DNA of 64,000 nt from Wuchereria bancrofti (lineage: Eukaryota; Nematoda; Chromadorea; Rhabditida; Onchocercidae): positions 3,792,102 to 3,856,101 of the forward strand of contig SSBO01000012.1 in assembly GCA_005281725.1 (NCBI GenBank), written 5' to 3'. The notes beneath the pieces were generated by a model. That model was not told the origin of the DNA. It did no database searches and worked only from the letters and a program-made list of their open reading frames with translations. Both the position numbers and the translations under genes were made by a program. The stretch's first letter is position 1; every line of letters begins with the position of its first letter. This document shows, in pieces, positions 42,234 through 54,397 of this stretch.

Positions 42234-45200
42234 AAGCATTTCAAACGAAAAAGAAAATTAGGACTTAACTGCCGAATTTCATTTCTTCCAATCGTATCTT
42301 CATTTGTTCAGCGGTCTTTTTCAGTTCGCTTCATCATCTGTACGGGTTTTTGTAATTTGTAGACATCTGCCGGCTATCGGGTCTTTGATAGTTTTTTCAC
42401 AGTTTATGTTTTCTTATGGTGTATGCCACCTCACAATTGACAATTTATCTGTTTCATTTTTGCAAAGTAATTTCGCTTCTGGAAAGGTTACTGATTCATT
42501 TTAATTTGAATCACGACTAAGTTCTTCTGGTTTCCTTTTATAACTTTTAAAGTGATGTTTTCGATGTAGTTAAACCATTACCACTTTCGTTCAGTTAACT
42601 GTTGATATTCTGTATCTTTCGTCTTCAGCATTATTGATTTTCTACAACTTCAAACAAGCAAGTTATTGGATATTTCTTGTTTTGGTTGAAATCTTTTTGG
42701 AGAGAGAGGTTACCAGAACTTTGATCTGAAGAACTCACGCCCATCTGTGCTTGCGTGTTCAACTGTTGTCCACTTTACTTTGAATTTTGAAATTAGTTAG
42801 GCGAAAGGGGCTCCGCGTTGATTGAAAATAAATGCTTCTATTAAAAAAGCAAGAAAGGAAACTTTGCAGTTCATGGATCTTCACATCAAATTTCACTTTT
42901 GAAACAAATTTAACCCGTTAAGTTGTGCTGCATTTGTTTTCCTCTTATTCATGGTGTTCCCTTTATAGTTTATGAAAACTTATAAAGTAATTATAAGCAA
43001 TGTCTTGCGTTTCGCCAAAACACACCTAGCTGATAATCGCATTCTCGATGTTTAACAAAACAGTGAGCCCGTGTTCATTCCAACGGTCTTGTGTTTTAAT
43101 TTGTGTACTGATAAGTATTTTGGTTCGCTTGGATTCTGGTCATTACCACCACAACATTCTGCAGTGATGAATTTTGCTAATTGGAAAAGAAAGTGCTATG
43201 TTAGGGAATTAGTGATGGAGGAGGGGGGGGAGGAGTGAGTTCACCAGGGAATCAAAATTTGAGAAAGGGATCAGCATACTTGTGCTTTTTATTAACATAC
43301 TAAGGAATGTACGAAGTCTTTTTGCCTCTCCCGGAGGATTTGTAGGTTGGGGATTATGTTGCAGAATGCTACAGGAGAAAATTATCAAGCTTCAAGACCC
43401 GTATCCAGCTCATATAGTTAACAGAAAGGGAGCAGAGAATTTTATGTACAACGTGAACCTAATATTTTATGAAAGTGGTAAAGTCATGCTTGCTTTTGTG
43501 TTATGGATTTTGGAGTAACGAAAGAAACAGAATGACGTGTTGTTGTAAAGTTACAAAAAACGGTAGAACAATGGCAATTATGAGAGAAAAGGAACCGGAT
43601 ATATGTACGTTACTTTCCAATAAATGTTAATTATAAATTCCCTTTTTTTTTCATTCGGTTGAGATAGAATTGTATGGATAACAATGTGGAACTGAACCTT
43701 TAAGAGGTTATGATTCTAGTTTTTTCGTAATTTTGATCTGATTTTCATTCATAAGAGTAACTGTGCATTTGCTTGAAATAACTGAGGCAAAAAACCGTTT
43801 TACGCATATTCAATTTCGTTAATAAACCATGAATTAGGAAGTGCATTTTCCCACGGCCTTTTTCTCACCTGCCCAATTTCAAATTCTCGAGAATGCTAGG
43901 ATTTAGAATCAACAAGTGAGCAAATCAATTACCTCAAGGTAGACTGATCTCTTCTTATCTATATGTATGATACATGTTCTAAAGAGTGTATTATATTCAG
44001 AATTATTGCCGATATATTCTTGTTTTAATTATTATCTTTGCAGCATGTTTTGGTTGTGGATTTCATTTTCTCTCATTCCAAAAATTTAGTAATGAAGTAA
44101 TGGACAAATTTGATAAATCCATTCTATTTGGTCTAAATTATGTAAATGTTGAGTTTTAGGTATGAAGAAATTTTAACAAATTTAGTGAAAATGAGAACAT
44201 AACTGGAATGGTAACGAAATGAGCACCGCAAACAAACTGTACTTTTTATCTGCTTGGAAAGGTAAAATGATTTGTCGTCAGACATTTCGTTATGAGAAGA
44301 TGCATTGAATTTCATTTGATCTGTATGCTCAGAAAAAAAAAAAGTTTTGAGAAGTTTTGAATGGTTTTGTTTGCATTCTTCCCTCTATTTATTGTGCATT
44401 TTTATTATTTATCGTCACTGAGCATACTTCAACTACCATTGCCGGTTGCTTTTATTATTTATCGCGCCATCATCCAGCACAGGTGCACAGGAATGACTCA
44501 ACCATTGTGTTTTCCTCTCTTACAGCATTTGAGAGGTCAAAGTTTAGATTACCTCATTGATACTGTGTGTCGTCTGTTACAGTCTAGTTTCGTAATTTGC
44601 TTTATTCCTAATGATTTTGTTTAATTTCTTGCTTCTCGACATTAATTCATTTGTGATGTGCAACATCTATTGTCATCTCCAATATCAGATTAATTTCTTC
44701 CAGTAATTAAGAGAACGATCAGTTGCTCCATTGATGTGCTGCAAAATTAATTGTTATTTAATTTGAAAATGAAATTCGAACGTCGGTAATTATTTCTAAT
44801 CGCGTATTACGAAAAGCATATTTGTATAAATCAAAATTTTTACCAAAACTGAAATAAGGCTTTGGTCGAAGGAATTGTTAGGTAAATAACTGATCAGTGT
44901 TTTTTTATGTAATCCGTTTTTTGATCTAAACTCAACAGTTTTATTTATCCTAACATCTGTTTTTATATGCTTAACGGATCCATTTGATTTTAGTAAAGAT
45001 CATGTTTCATATTTGAATTTTTATATTTCAAAAACTTTACTTCTACTGAAGATTTTATTGGACAAGACTTGAGAAGCTAAGAACTCTTAGTTCGTTTTGG
45101 AAAACAAGAGACTCATCGGTACCTTCCTGCTCTTCTGCCCCTCTTTTTTCTGTCCAACTATTCAAGTGAAACGTATCAAATCCAGTAACGTTAGATATAC

Positions 45201-46148
45201 ACGATTCCGTACTGATCCATTTCGCAAATTCATCTGCTTATCTGAATGGCTTAACATCAGCCGGTTAACATATCATTCGGCTTGAAGCCTTCCAAAATGT
45301 TTGTTGCCATGTTTCGATTTTTCCCTGCAGCCTGGCTTACAGAGTTCTAACAAACCACGTACAACTTGTTTATCGCGTCGGTAGAAATCACACAGGCAAC
45401 TAAACTGTATGACTACGAATGCTATTCATTTTTCAACCGTTTAAAATATGAAACATCTTCCCTGATCTTCGGTTTAATGATGATTAATTCTATCTGCGGA
45501 AAGGATTCGGTAACAGGCTGTTTTCTTTCTCCGTCTAATTCATCACAATAACATTACAACCTGCATACCTTTTCTCGTTTTTAAAGAGTCGATGTCTTTG
45601 GATGGACTGTATAGGAGTGCTGCAGTTTGCAGCACAAGAAACGCATCGATGTGTTGCACTCAGCAAATATGTCCACCTGATGTTCTGCATCATTGGATGA
45701 TGTATGTTTGTAAAATTGACCTGCATTTGCGTGTCTCACCATGTTGCATTAACCAAATTTCTTGAGCTAGGCTATACTTCCTTTCTTTTTGATATCTGAT
45801 CACTAGTCGCTCTCTGCCCAAATTCCTTTAACTTTTCCACAAATTCTTCCCACATTTTGGTATTTGAATTTATTTAGTTTATTGTTATACGGCATCAATT
45901 AGCAACCCATCAAATAAACAACCAGTTAGGTACTGGGTTCATTTTATTTCTTAAATAACTCTTTTCTTCCTCAATGCGTTGTAGTAAGTTATTATGAATT
46001 CTTTCTTTTTTATTTGAAATTCTGTTTCCATCCTTTCTCTCATGTTGCAGTTTTACCATCACCGAATTCACATCTATTTGGTAAAAGTTTGATGCACTGC
46101 GGTCACTCACTGTTCACTGTTGTTTGACGAAAGCAAACACGCTGAAAA
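42234..46148. other. intergenic: elks-1 3' flank and UCKL1 upstream region
   Basis: About 3.9 kb. A possible poly(A) signal AATAAA is at 42827-42832. A purine run GGAGGAGGGGGGGGAGGAG lies near 43216-43235. Open frames (for example 43282-43518 and the overlapping pair 44357-44624) have no splice partners or recognisable similarity. No RNA gene seen. Confidence 0.4.
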
Positions 46149-46155
46149 TTTCCAG
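46149..46155 (+). promoter_or_regulatory. probable spliced-leader acceptor of UCKL1
   Basis: TTTCCAG ends at 46155, 10 nt before the ATG that opens the UCKL1 frame, with no upstream coding exon in phase. Confidence 0.55.
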
Positions 46156-46165
46156 TTAAAACGTA

Positions 46166-49100
46166 ATGCGTGAATACGTAGAACGTCACGTAACAATTGC
46201 CGATCCACTGTCAGCTGCTTCCAATGGTTTAACATCACTGCGTAATGATCTTAACAATAGGTAATTGTTTCATTTCGTAATTTCGCATGTCGTTGTTTAC
46301 GTCCTACCTTTTTTTGCTTTGTCCCTGCATTTACGTAATTGAGATAAATTTTTTGTATATTGTATTGATTTACTGTTTTGATGTTTTTTGTGTTTACTGT
46401 CAAAAGTTTTAGTGGTTCTACAGCTCCACCTCTCCCTTTACACCGACCCATGCGTACTATTTCGGGCTCAAAATCCGAAGATCATCTTATTACAACAGAA
46501 AGTGGACGTGTAAGTAAAATTTCATAACAATATCTTTCACCCTTTCCCAATTTCCTTTATTTTACTTTAATCATTTCGTTAATGTTTTTCATACATTGCT
46601 TGCTTAAAAGGAGGTGAGTTACTTGATCATTTCCATTCTTTCAGAGTAGATTTAGTAAAAATAATGTTTTATTTTAACCGTTTGTTACTTTTTGACAACT
46701 TATAGCGTATATATACGAAAGGTCGTCCACCATGGTATGATCGAGAAGGGAAAATTTTAAAACAACCATATGTGGTCGGAATCTGCGGCGGCTCAGCTTC
46801 TGGCAAAACTACTGTTGCCAGACGAATAATTGAGCGATTGGAAATGCCTTGGGTTACCGTTTTATCCATGGATTCTTTTTACAAAGTACTTTTCTTAATC
46901 TATTTTTTCATCCTTATTTTCTTTTCATTTTTTGAGTGGTAGACTGGCAGACCTTCTAAAATGTCTTGAAAGTTAATATGAATCTTGTGCTTAAGTAAGA
47001 TATTAAAGGTGCTGACAGACGGACAACATCATCTGGCGGCAAAAAGTGAGTATAATTTCGACCACCCACAGGCTTTCGACTTTGATTTAATGTGCGAAAC
47101 TGTTCGACGTCTTCGGGAAGGTAAAAATGTTGAGGTATGTTGTTTTAAAGTTTTAGGAAATCCAAGTTAGCGAAGTCTTCAAAGGTTCGAGACAGTTGCT
47201 TATAGGTTCCAGTTTATGATTTCACTACTCACCGACGTGACAAACAACCAAAATTAATGTATGGCGCTGATATACTTATTTTCGAAGGCATTTTAGCTTT
47301 CCACAACAAGGAATTGGTTGATTTAATGGATATGAAAGTATGGTTGATTAATTACATATATATGTTTTTTTTTTGAGCAAGGAAAGGTTTAAAGGCATGT
47401 ATTTTTTTTTAAGTCGTGCATTTTTTTTATTGACATTGTTAAGGTATTTGTGGATACCGATCCGGATATACGGCTAGCACGAAGACTTGAAAGAGACATC
47501 CAGGATCGTGGACGAGATCTTCAAGGTGTTTTAACCCAGTATTTGCGGTTCGTGAAACCGGCCTTTGATACGTTTATAGCACCTGGTATGAAGATTGCAG
47601 ACATTATCGTACCACGAGGTGGTGAAAATGAAGTAGCCATAGACCTCATTGTTAAGCAAGTAAAAACTCAGCTCGCTGAAAGAGGTAAATAGCTATTTGA
47701 CTTTCACTTTTGTGTTTTGCTGAAATGAAATTTCTTATCAACAAAGATGAATGTAATATCTTCACAAGGTGTTATTAAAATTTAAGGTTATGATGCATCG
47801 AAGAATCCTTATTCTCAGCGTGCAGGGATGGTACAAAAAGATTTACCGTTACAGCTGCCACGTACGTTAACAGTTGTGTCACAAACACCACAAGTTCGTG
47901 GCTTGCATACATTTATAAGAGATCGTAGAACTCCAAGGTGATGTTGTTAGTTATGCAAGTTTTTTTTTTTTTTTTTTTTTTAAGATTTAAGGACGTTTAC
48001 ACTTAAACATTGTTTAATTAATGGCAAGAAACATCACCCATCAGCTTTCCAGTCTTCAGGGATGAATTCAATTTCTATTCTAATCGGCTAATGCGAATAT
48101 TGATCGAAAATGCCATGAATTTTATGCGATTCGAGGATGCCACAGTTACTACACCAACTATGGAAAAGTATATTTCAGTTGAAATTAAATTCTTACGTTA
48201 TGAAACTATTTTAAAACTTAACTTATAAAGACTATGGAAACTCCGGAAATCTATGTGAGTGGTTGAATCACATTTACTTTTTTTTTTTTTTTTATATTTA
48301 CAGATTTGTTGGTAAACGGAATACTGCACAGATATGCGGTGTTACAATCATGCGTGCGGGTGAAACAATGGAACATGCATTGAGAGCTGTTGTAAAGGAT
48401 TGCAAAATGGGCAAAATTTTGATACAAACCAATGAGAAAACCATGGAACCAGAGTTATTTTATCTGCGCCTACCGAAGAATATTCATCAATATAAAGTTC
48501 TATTGATGGATGCTACCGTTGCTACAGGTTTTTTTTTTCTATTTTCTATAGTTTTTAGAGGCAGTAGAAAAATTCTATGTTAAAATATTATTGTCAGAAC
48601 TATATGGACATTATCATGATCCAGTTACTGATAAGATATGCCATGCATCACAGTTGCTTCCAGCTTTTCACTTTTCTCAAGTTATTTCGTAGTTTTACTT
48701 TTACGTCCATGTCTTTGCTGGATTGAATTAACCTTATAAATTGCATAATAACTTTCCTGGCTCTTTAAAGCTTCAGAAAATATATTATCATGCTGAGATA
48801 TTGCTAATTGTTCTTGTCCTACTGTCTAAGATGTTGAATAGTCTTAACAATATAATGTGTGTCTGTTGTTATAGGCGCAGCGGCAATGATGGCTATTCGT
48901 GTACTATTAGATCATGATGTACTTGAAGAAAATATTCTACTACTATCGCTGCTTATGGCTGGAACTGGTGTACATTCACTTGCTTATGCTTTTCCTAAAG
49001 TATGTCTCAAATCCTACCTCACTAAGCAAAAATTCTTGCTATTTCAACAACGGTCATGTTATTTATTGGTTTCCAGGTTACTTTATTGACAACTGCTGTA

Positions 49101-49229
49101 GATCCGCATATCAATGAACTGTACTATGTCATTCCGGGAATGGGTAATTTTGGCGATCGCTATTATGGTACTGAAGCAGTAGCCGTATGTGATGATTCCT
49201 CAGGTGATGAAGATAACAAACAGCCTTAG
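46166..49229 (+). CDS. uckl1: uridine-cytidine kinase-like 1 (kinase + UPRT-like fusion)
   Basis: Eleven exons: 46166-46260, 46413-46509, 46706-46885, 47009-47134, 47206-47337, 47444-47684, 47787-47937, 48060-48167, 48304-48527, 48875-48999, 49077-49229; 1632 nt, 543 aa, matching human UCKL1 length. The uridine kinase half has the P-loop GGSASGKTT (92-100), [26 protein letters not shown] and [16 protein letters not shown]. The C-terminal half is uracil phosphoribosyltransferase-like: [16 protein letters not shown], the PRPP-loop equivalent [14 protein letters not shown] near 442-455, [14 protein letters not shown] and [20 protein letters not shown] salvage is the expected role; whether the UPRT half is active is unknown, since its PRPP loop lacks the DPMLATGGS form of bacterial UPRTs. 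The C. elegans counterpart I recall is B0001.4. Confidence 0.95.
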
Positions 49230-49273
49230 CATTTTACAAAGCAAAAGGAGAAAAAGAGCTATCATTTTCCAAC

Positions 49274-49279
49274 AATAAA
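49274..49279 (+). terminator. UCKL1 poly(A) signal
   Basis: AATAAA 45 nt downstream of the UCKL1 TAG, followed by T-rich sequence. Confidence 0.7.
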
Positions 49280-51600
49280 TATTTTGTTTGACTTCGTCCA
49301 CACATGATTTATTCCCAAATATTTTTTATTACTCGTATGTGCTTATGTGCGATTCATATTTAATTGTCTCCTGTTTGTTGGTTGTTTCGTCCCTTCCTCA
49401 TGAAATTGTCAATGAATTGTGACATTTATAACAGGGGAATAGAACTTGGCATCTTAAACTTGTGTTTCTTAATTAATCCATTGATAAGATTAGTGGCAAG
49501 GTATCATGGGAATGTTTTCTCAAAATTTTATACTGTACTGTTTCCAAATTGATTTTTATGTGAAGAGATGCATCTAAACTGCTTTCTGGAGATGAGCGTT
49601 TTTCTTTGTGCTTTTCTGTCGTTATCAATTCTATATTCAATCAAATTTAAAAAACTCTTGGAAAAAATTTTTTTTTATTTCTGGTATATTATCGTAATGA
49701 TTGTAATGTTATTTATGTTGTTTATAGTTGATTGTGTAATGTTATTTAATTATGTTTATATAATTTTGTAAATGTTCTCATTATTTTTATTTCGCAATGA
49801 ACTTACGTTAACTAATTTGTAATTGTTGATTATTGCACTTATTGTGCCTAAAAAAGATGATATTTCGATGTCTTTCCAGATAAAAAATTTAACATCCGCT
49901 TCAGTGATTTATTGGTGTAAGAATTAATTCCTTATCACAATGAGCTTGAAATTTATGATTTTGTTGTTTGGAAATGACAAATTTTTACTAATCTTTTGAT
50001 ACCGCTAGTTTTCTGTTAACTTCTCAAAGCACTTCGTATGAGTGATGATACACTTTGATTTTTCATTGGTATTCAGTTTTGTATTGTTGTTCATTTTGTA
50101 CTTTGTTGTGCATTGAAAATGTGATTCCTCTAAATTTATTTCTAAGTGGTATACGAAGATGCTAAGGAAAAACATGTTGTGCAGAGGAGGTCATTGGAAG
50201 TAAATTCTATTTCTAAAATGAAAAAAGTTTTAGTTTTAGAGGAAAAATGGAATTCGAAACGACCAGGGATCAGAGTGGTAATTGTGCATTGATATTTGAT
50301 CTAAGTTTTTCTAACTTCTAGCTATTTTTCAGATAGTTGGAATCAGATGCTGTTTGCACTTAAAAAGTCCTGCTATTAATAAGCTACGAATGAATGACAA
50401 TGCAAGTCTTCAAACTATGGTTATTCAGCTGCGTTAAGGAACTTATACGGTATTTTTATATATAAAATGCGGTAAAAAAAAGATAACTGATGTGCAAACC
50501 TTGCATTTTATAACGAATAATTTCCGTTTTTTCAAAACTTTCGAGATGTAAAGCATGATTTAGAAATTTGTTTGGAATTGCTGGAATGGAATCTTAAACA
50601 GTTACTGAAATCTCAATTTTTCATGCGTAATTTTACTAGCAATAAATTCATGAAACAAAAGGACAAGTGCTGGTTAATAACTTACCCGACTTCTGGAACA
50701 AAAAAAAAAAAAAATGGGATAAGAAAAGAGGAAGGTACTCTGAAGGACTGGTAAATGATGGGAAGCTAGGTAGAAATTAATAATTAGGTTAAAACAAATT
50801 GTTTACCGTATCTTATTTTTTTACCATAACCAAAGGCCAGAAAAAATATATATTGGAAAGATCATGCAGTTAATTTCATTTACTTCTCAACCATAAATAA
50901 GTTGCCGTGTTCGTTTGAATTTCTGTCCATCTACCCAGATGCATTTAACGGATGCATTTAGCAATGTTCATTACCTTAGAAAATTCACCAAATTGTCAAC
51001 ACAATAGTTTATCATCTTTCCGTTTCTCTCAGTTTCATTTCATTACACACTTTTGTTTTATTTCTCGCTTGAAATATATCCACTGATTGAAAATGTTTGC
51101 GCTCAAATTGCTGTCAATTTCTAGAACTGTTAAATTTCGACAGCAGTAAACTGCTTTTAAAGTAGTAAACTTTAATGCTTTAGTGGAATTTTAAAAATAT
51201 TCTAGATTTTCTTAATTACAGAATTGAATTCACCGTTTCATTATTTGGTTTCAAAAAAGCTGCTCATTTGATCATATAGAAAATAATATTCATATCCAAA
51301 GATTTTAAGATTCACTATAAAATTTACATAAAAATTGGGTTGATCATAGTATAAATAATGCAATACAAATAGAATGTTCTGAAATACTTGTTATAAATTT
51401 ACAAATGATTTAAGCAAAATCGGTCATCTGAGCTAATAATAAGTTGAGTGGACTGAATCATTTGTAAATGAAAATATTTCAGTTTGAAATCATTGAACAT
51501 AGGGTGTTGTACTTATTTTCCTCTTTTCTGTGTTTTTTTTTCCTTCTCTTTCACATTCCTACAATCAGTTGTGATGGCCATTTTTCGTCTCTTTTTTTAA
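49280..51600. other. intergenic, no gene recognised
   Basis: AT-rich sequence downstream of UCKL1. Open frames such as 49568-49771 and 50572-50754 are hydrophobic or Lys-rich low-complexity strings with no splice structure. Confidence 0.45.
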
Positions 51601-52583
51601 AAAGTCGAAATAAGATTAGGAAGCACCCACTGTGATTTCCAAAGCAATGTACGTATAATCAATGTCATCATTGAATTATTTGTCGATCTTGGATTTGAAG
51701 GATCTCAAGGTATTGAAAAGCAAATGGGTATGCCCTCAACTGGACAGCCTATTATGTATAAAAATTATGTAATCACGATTTCAGCTCGTGTCTGCCTGGA
51801 GCAACTTTATTTTTTACTAATTATATTATGTTACCAAGATTATGCAGACTTTACCCAGTGGAGGATTGTCTGCGTTACTATGAAACAAGATGTATGTCAA
51901 ATCAGGTCAACTGACGATTTCAGCATACTCAACAATTCTTCGACAATTGTACCTAATGATCATTAGTGGACAGCAGTAGTAATTTATATATCGCTGCTGC
52001 CGTCACCAATGATTCACCGTACGGGTAAGCCTGAAATTCTTGTTCCCACAATTTTTAGAGCTAAACGAAAAATTTCCTGCATAAAACAAAGAGTCTGTAT
52101 TCTGTTGTCGCAACAAGTTCTGGTTTTTCAAGCTCGAGAATGTGCTTCAAGCTCAGAAATGCTCAAAAATGCAACTGATTGCAGCAGATTGACATCATTA
52201 GACGCTGACATAAAACACAAACTAAAATTAATTCAGGTAATGAGCTAGAAAATCCATCTCAAGATATATATGAATTCAGTATTTCGTGACTTGCAATTTA
52301 AATTAAATAAAACCCCTGATATTTTGCAATAATATGTAATGGCATATGATGTCAATCATCTCCCTGTTCATTTTATTTTCTAATTATTAATTTATTTTTG
52401 AAAGAATCACTTTCAATAGTATCAACACACGAGCCACCTAATTATGATATCATTGGTGGCAGATCGTTGGAAGGTGAAGCAACAGTCCATATACGAGCTG
52501 ATCGTTTTTATGTTCACTTCATTGCAGCATTTTTTCATGATCACTATGTTTACTACCTAAGTGTTCAAAATAAATATTTGTGA
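51601..52583 (+). pseudogene. unassigned coding-like region, possible novel gene or pseudogene
   Basis: One plus-strand frame is open from 51601 to 52248 (216 codons) except for a single TAG at 51964-51966, far longer than expected at this base composition. It contains fragments such as VRIINVIIELFVDLGFEG, YADFTQWRIVCVTMKQDVCQ and SLDADIKHKLKLIQ. An in-phase candidate intron (51710-51784, GT...TTTCAG) and a donor CAG/gtaatg at 52237 suggest exon structure. A second open segment at 52398-52583 (YDIIGGRSLEGEATVHIRAD) lies in another frame and ends in TGA next to AATAAA. I could not chain all pieces without a frame or stop problem and do not recognise the family. It may be a decayed gene or one with exons I have misplaced. 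Confidence 0.3.
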
Positions 52584-54144
52584 AATGGAAGCCCACCACT
52601 TACTGTTTCCAAATTAATACAAATTTGTCATGGTGAATATAAGTTAGGCTTTAAAGTTTTCAGAAATATTAAGATTCTTTTGTCATTTTCTTTTTTTTGA
52701 AAAATTCATGTATAAATAAAAAACTAAAGAACAGCCAGATTTTGATAAGTTTTTAAAATAGAATGCCATTATTTATTTATTCTTTATTTGTTAAAAGTAT
52801 GCAAGCAACTGTCAACTTTTCTAAATCGTCTGCTAATAATTCACCTAAAAGTTTACATATTCTCTAAAATTAACATACTTAAAAAAATACATATCAAAAA
52901 ATCGAAATTTAATGTCGTGGAACTGACAATATCAACAACTACAGTCGCGCAGCTGCCGCTTTACTTGTTCATAATGTAATTGTTGCATTCACTGACGAAT
53001 GCCAACACTCAGCCATTATTTATGTCTGTAAAATGCAAAAAATCAAATTAACATTTTGGTGCAACATTGATAGGTGTCGCATAGGCACCAATTTATAATT
53101 TTCGTTCAAATGTTAGAATTTTAAACATAAATTAGTTATTAAAATAGATACTGATAATTTTGGAACGAAGTTCAAAATTGGGTCAGGAAAGCAAAAGATG
53201 AAGAATGTGAACTAATTCATATTTAACATTTGTTATACTCAAATTAAGTTTTGAATCTTGTAGTTTTGTTTACACTGAAGTTGAAAAAAAAAAAGAAAAA
53301 TTGCAACGGCAAACAATAAACATCGATGGTTGACTTCCGAGAAACTCAAGCCTTTTCTAAAAATTTCATTTTGGATTTACGATTTGTGGAATTAAAACTC
53401 TGTTGTGGAAATGTTCAGAAGTCATATGTGTCATTATTAGAAATTGTATGTCCTATGGGTATTGGCAGCAATAATGGATGTTTAAATCCATGGATGTTCT
53501 TCCATTCTTTGATACCTTAATTATTATTATTGGAACACAAAATGCTTTCACTATACAGGTGAACTCCTGTTCCTCAGTTGTTTGTTCGTTCGAAATTATG
53601 GCAAGGATGGAATTCCGGAATTCCTTTTTAATCTATGTCTACGTCGGATAATTCTCTTACATTAACTTGTTTATTTGCTTCGGCAAAAATCCATTTTATT
53701 TATGAGCTCAAATTTTCAACTAGTTAATTGTAAGATTTACAGCTGAAGAAAAAACGATTGTCATTTTCGAAATACGAGCAACTAATGATAGGTGCATCGA
53801 TAACCGAAGTAAGATTTGTTGAAAACTGCTACTATTTGATTACTGCAGAATCAATTTTTGATTTTCTAATAGACTTTTTGATCACCAGTGACTTTTGGTT
53901 TGTATTGGAAATGTAATACCGGAGGGTGCGTGGGAAATTCCTATCACTTCTGAGATATCTAATACTGAAAAGTGAATTAAAGGGTTAATTAATAGGCCTG
54001 TTAACAATTTCTTTTAATTATAAGAAACGAATCGTGGCTTCAGAGAGGGAAGAAAAGTCTTTTTTTTACGCTTATTTAAGGCTGTTTTTAGTTTTTTGAA
54101 AAATCAGTGGTGTCCTTGTCGCATTTTTTTTTCATTCACCGGAT
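52584..54144. other. intergenic, no gene recognised
   Basis: AT-rich. The 64-codon frame at 53326-53520 has no splice signal or known relatives. A TTTTTAG acceptor near 54092 may be the trans-splice site for the small gene that follows. Confidence 0.4.
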
Positions 54145-54375
54145 ATGGGGAACATTGTCGCGAAACTCGAATTAATCTCAGAAAATTCGGATTCTCAACC
54201 AACAATGTTCAAAAATCAATTCAAAGTGTCGATGAACAAAAACTCGTCGCTCAACGAACTAGAAATGCTACGAATGGACACATTGAAACAAAGGTATCCA
54301 ACCATCCTTAAAGCATCCAGCTCCTTCAGTCAGGAGTGTCGTGAACTCGAAATGATCTCGCGAACCTTCAGATAA
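54145..54375 (+). CDS. possible 76-aa protein with N-myristoylation-type start
   Basis: Single-exon frame ATG 54145 to TAA 54375. It begins MGNIVAKLELISENSDS; Gly2 with a small polar environment resembles an N-myristoyltransferase substrate, though position 6 is Ala rather than the preferred Ser/Thr. The rest is hydrophilic, mixed-charge helix-prone (LNELEMLRMDTLKQRYP ... CRELEMISRTFR). Codons are more balanced than the flanking AT-rich DNA (TCG, CTC and CGA used). AATAAA lies 17 nt after the stop, and a TTTTTAG acceptor lies about 50 nt upstream. I know no family for it. A second open frame overlaps it, so chance cannot be excluded. Confidence 0.42.
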   Translation: MGNIVAKLELISENSDSQPTMFKNQFKVSMNKNSSLNELEMLRMDTLKQRYPTILKASSSFSQECRELEMISRTFR

Positions 54376-54391
54376 CTTATAAAACATATCA

Positions 54392-54397
54392 AATAAA
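54392..54397 (+). terminator. poly(A) signal after the 76-codon frame
   Basis: AATAAA positioned 17 nt after the TAA at 54373-54375, in AT-rich DNA where it could also occur by chance. Confidence 0.4.
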
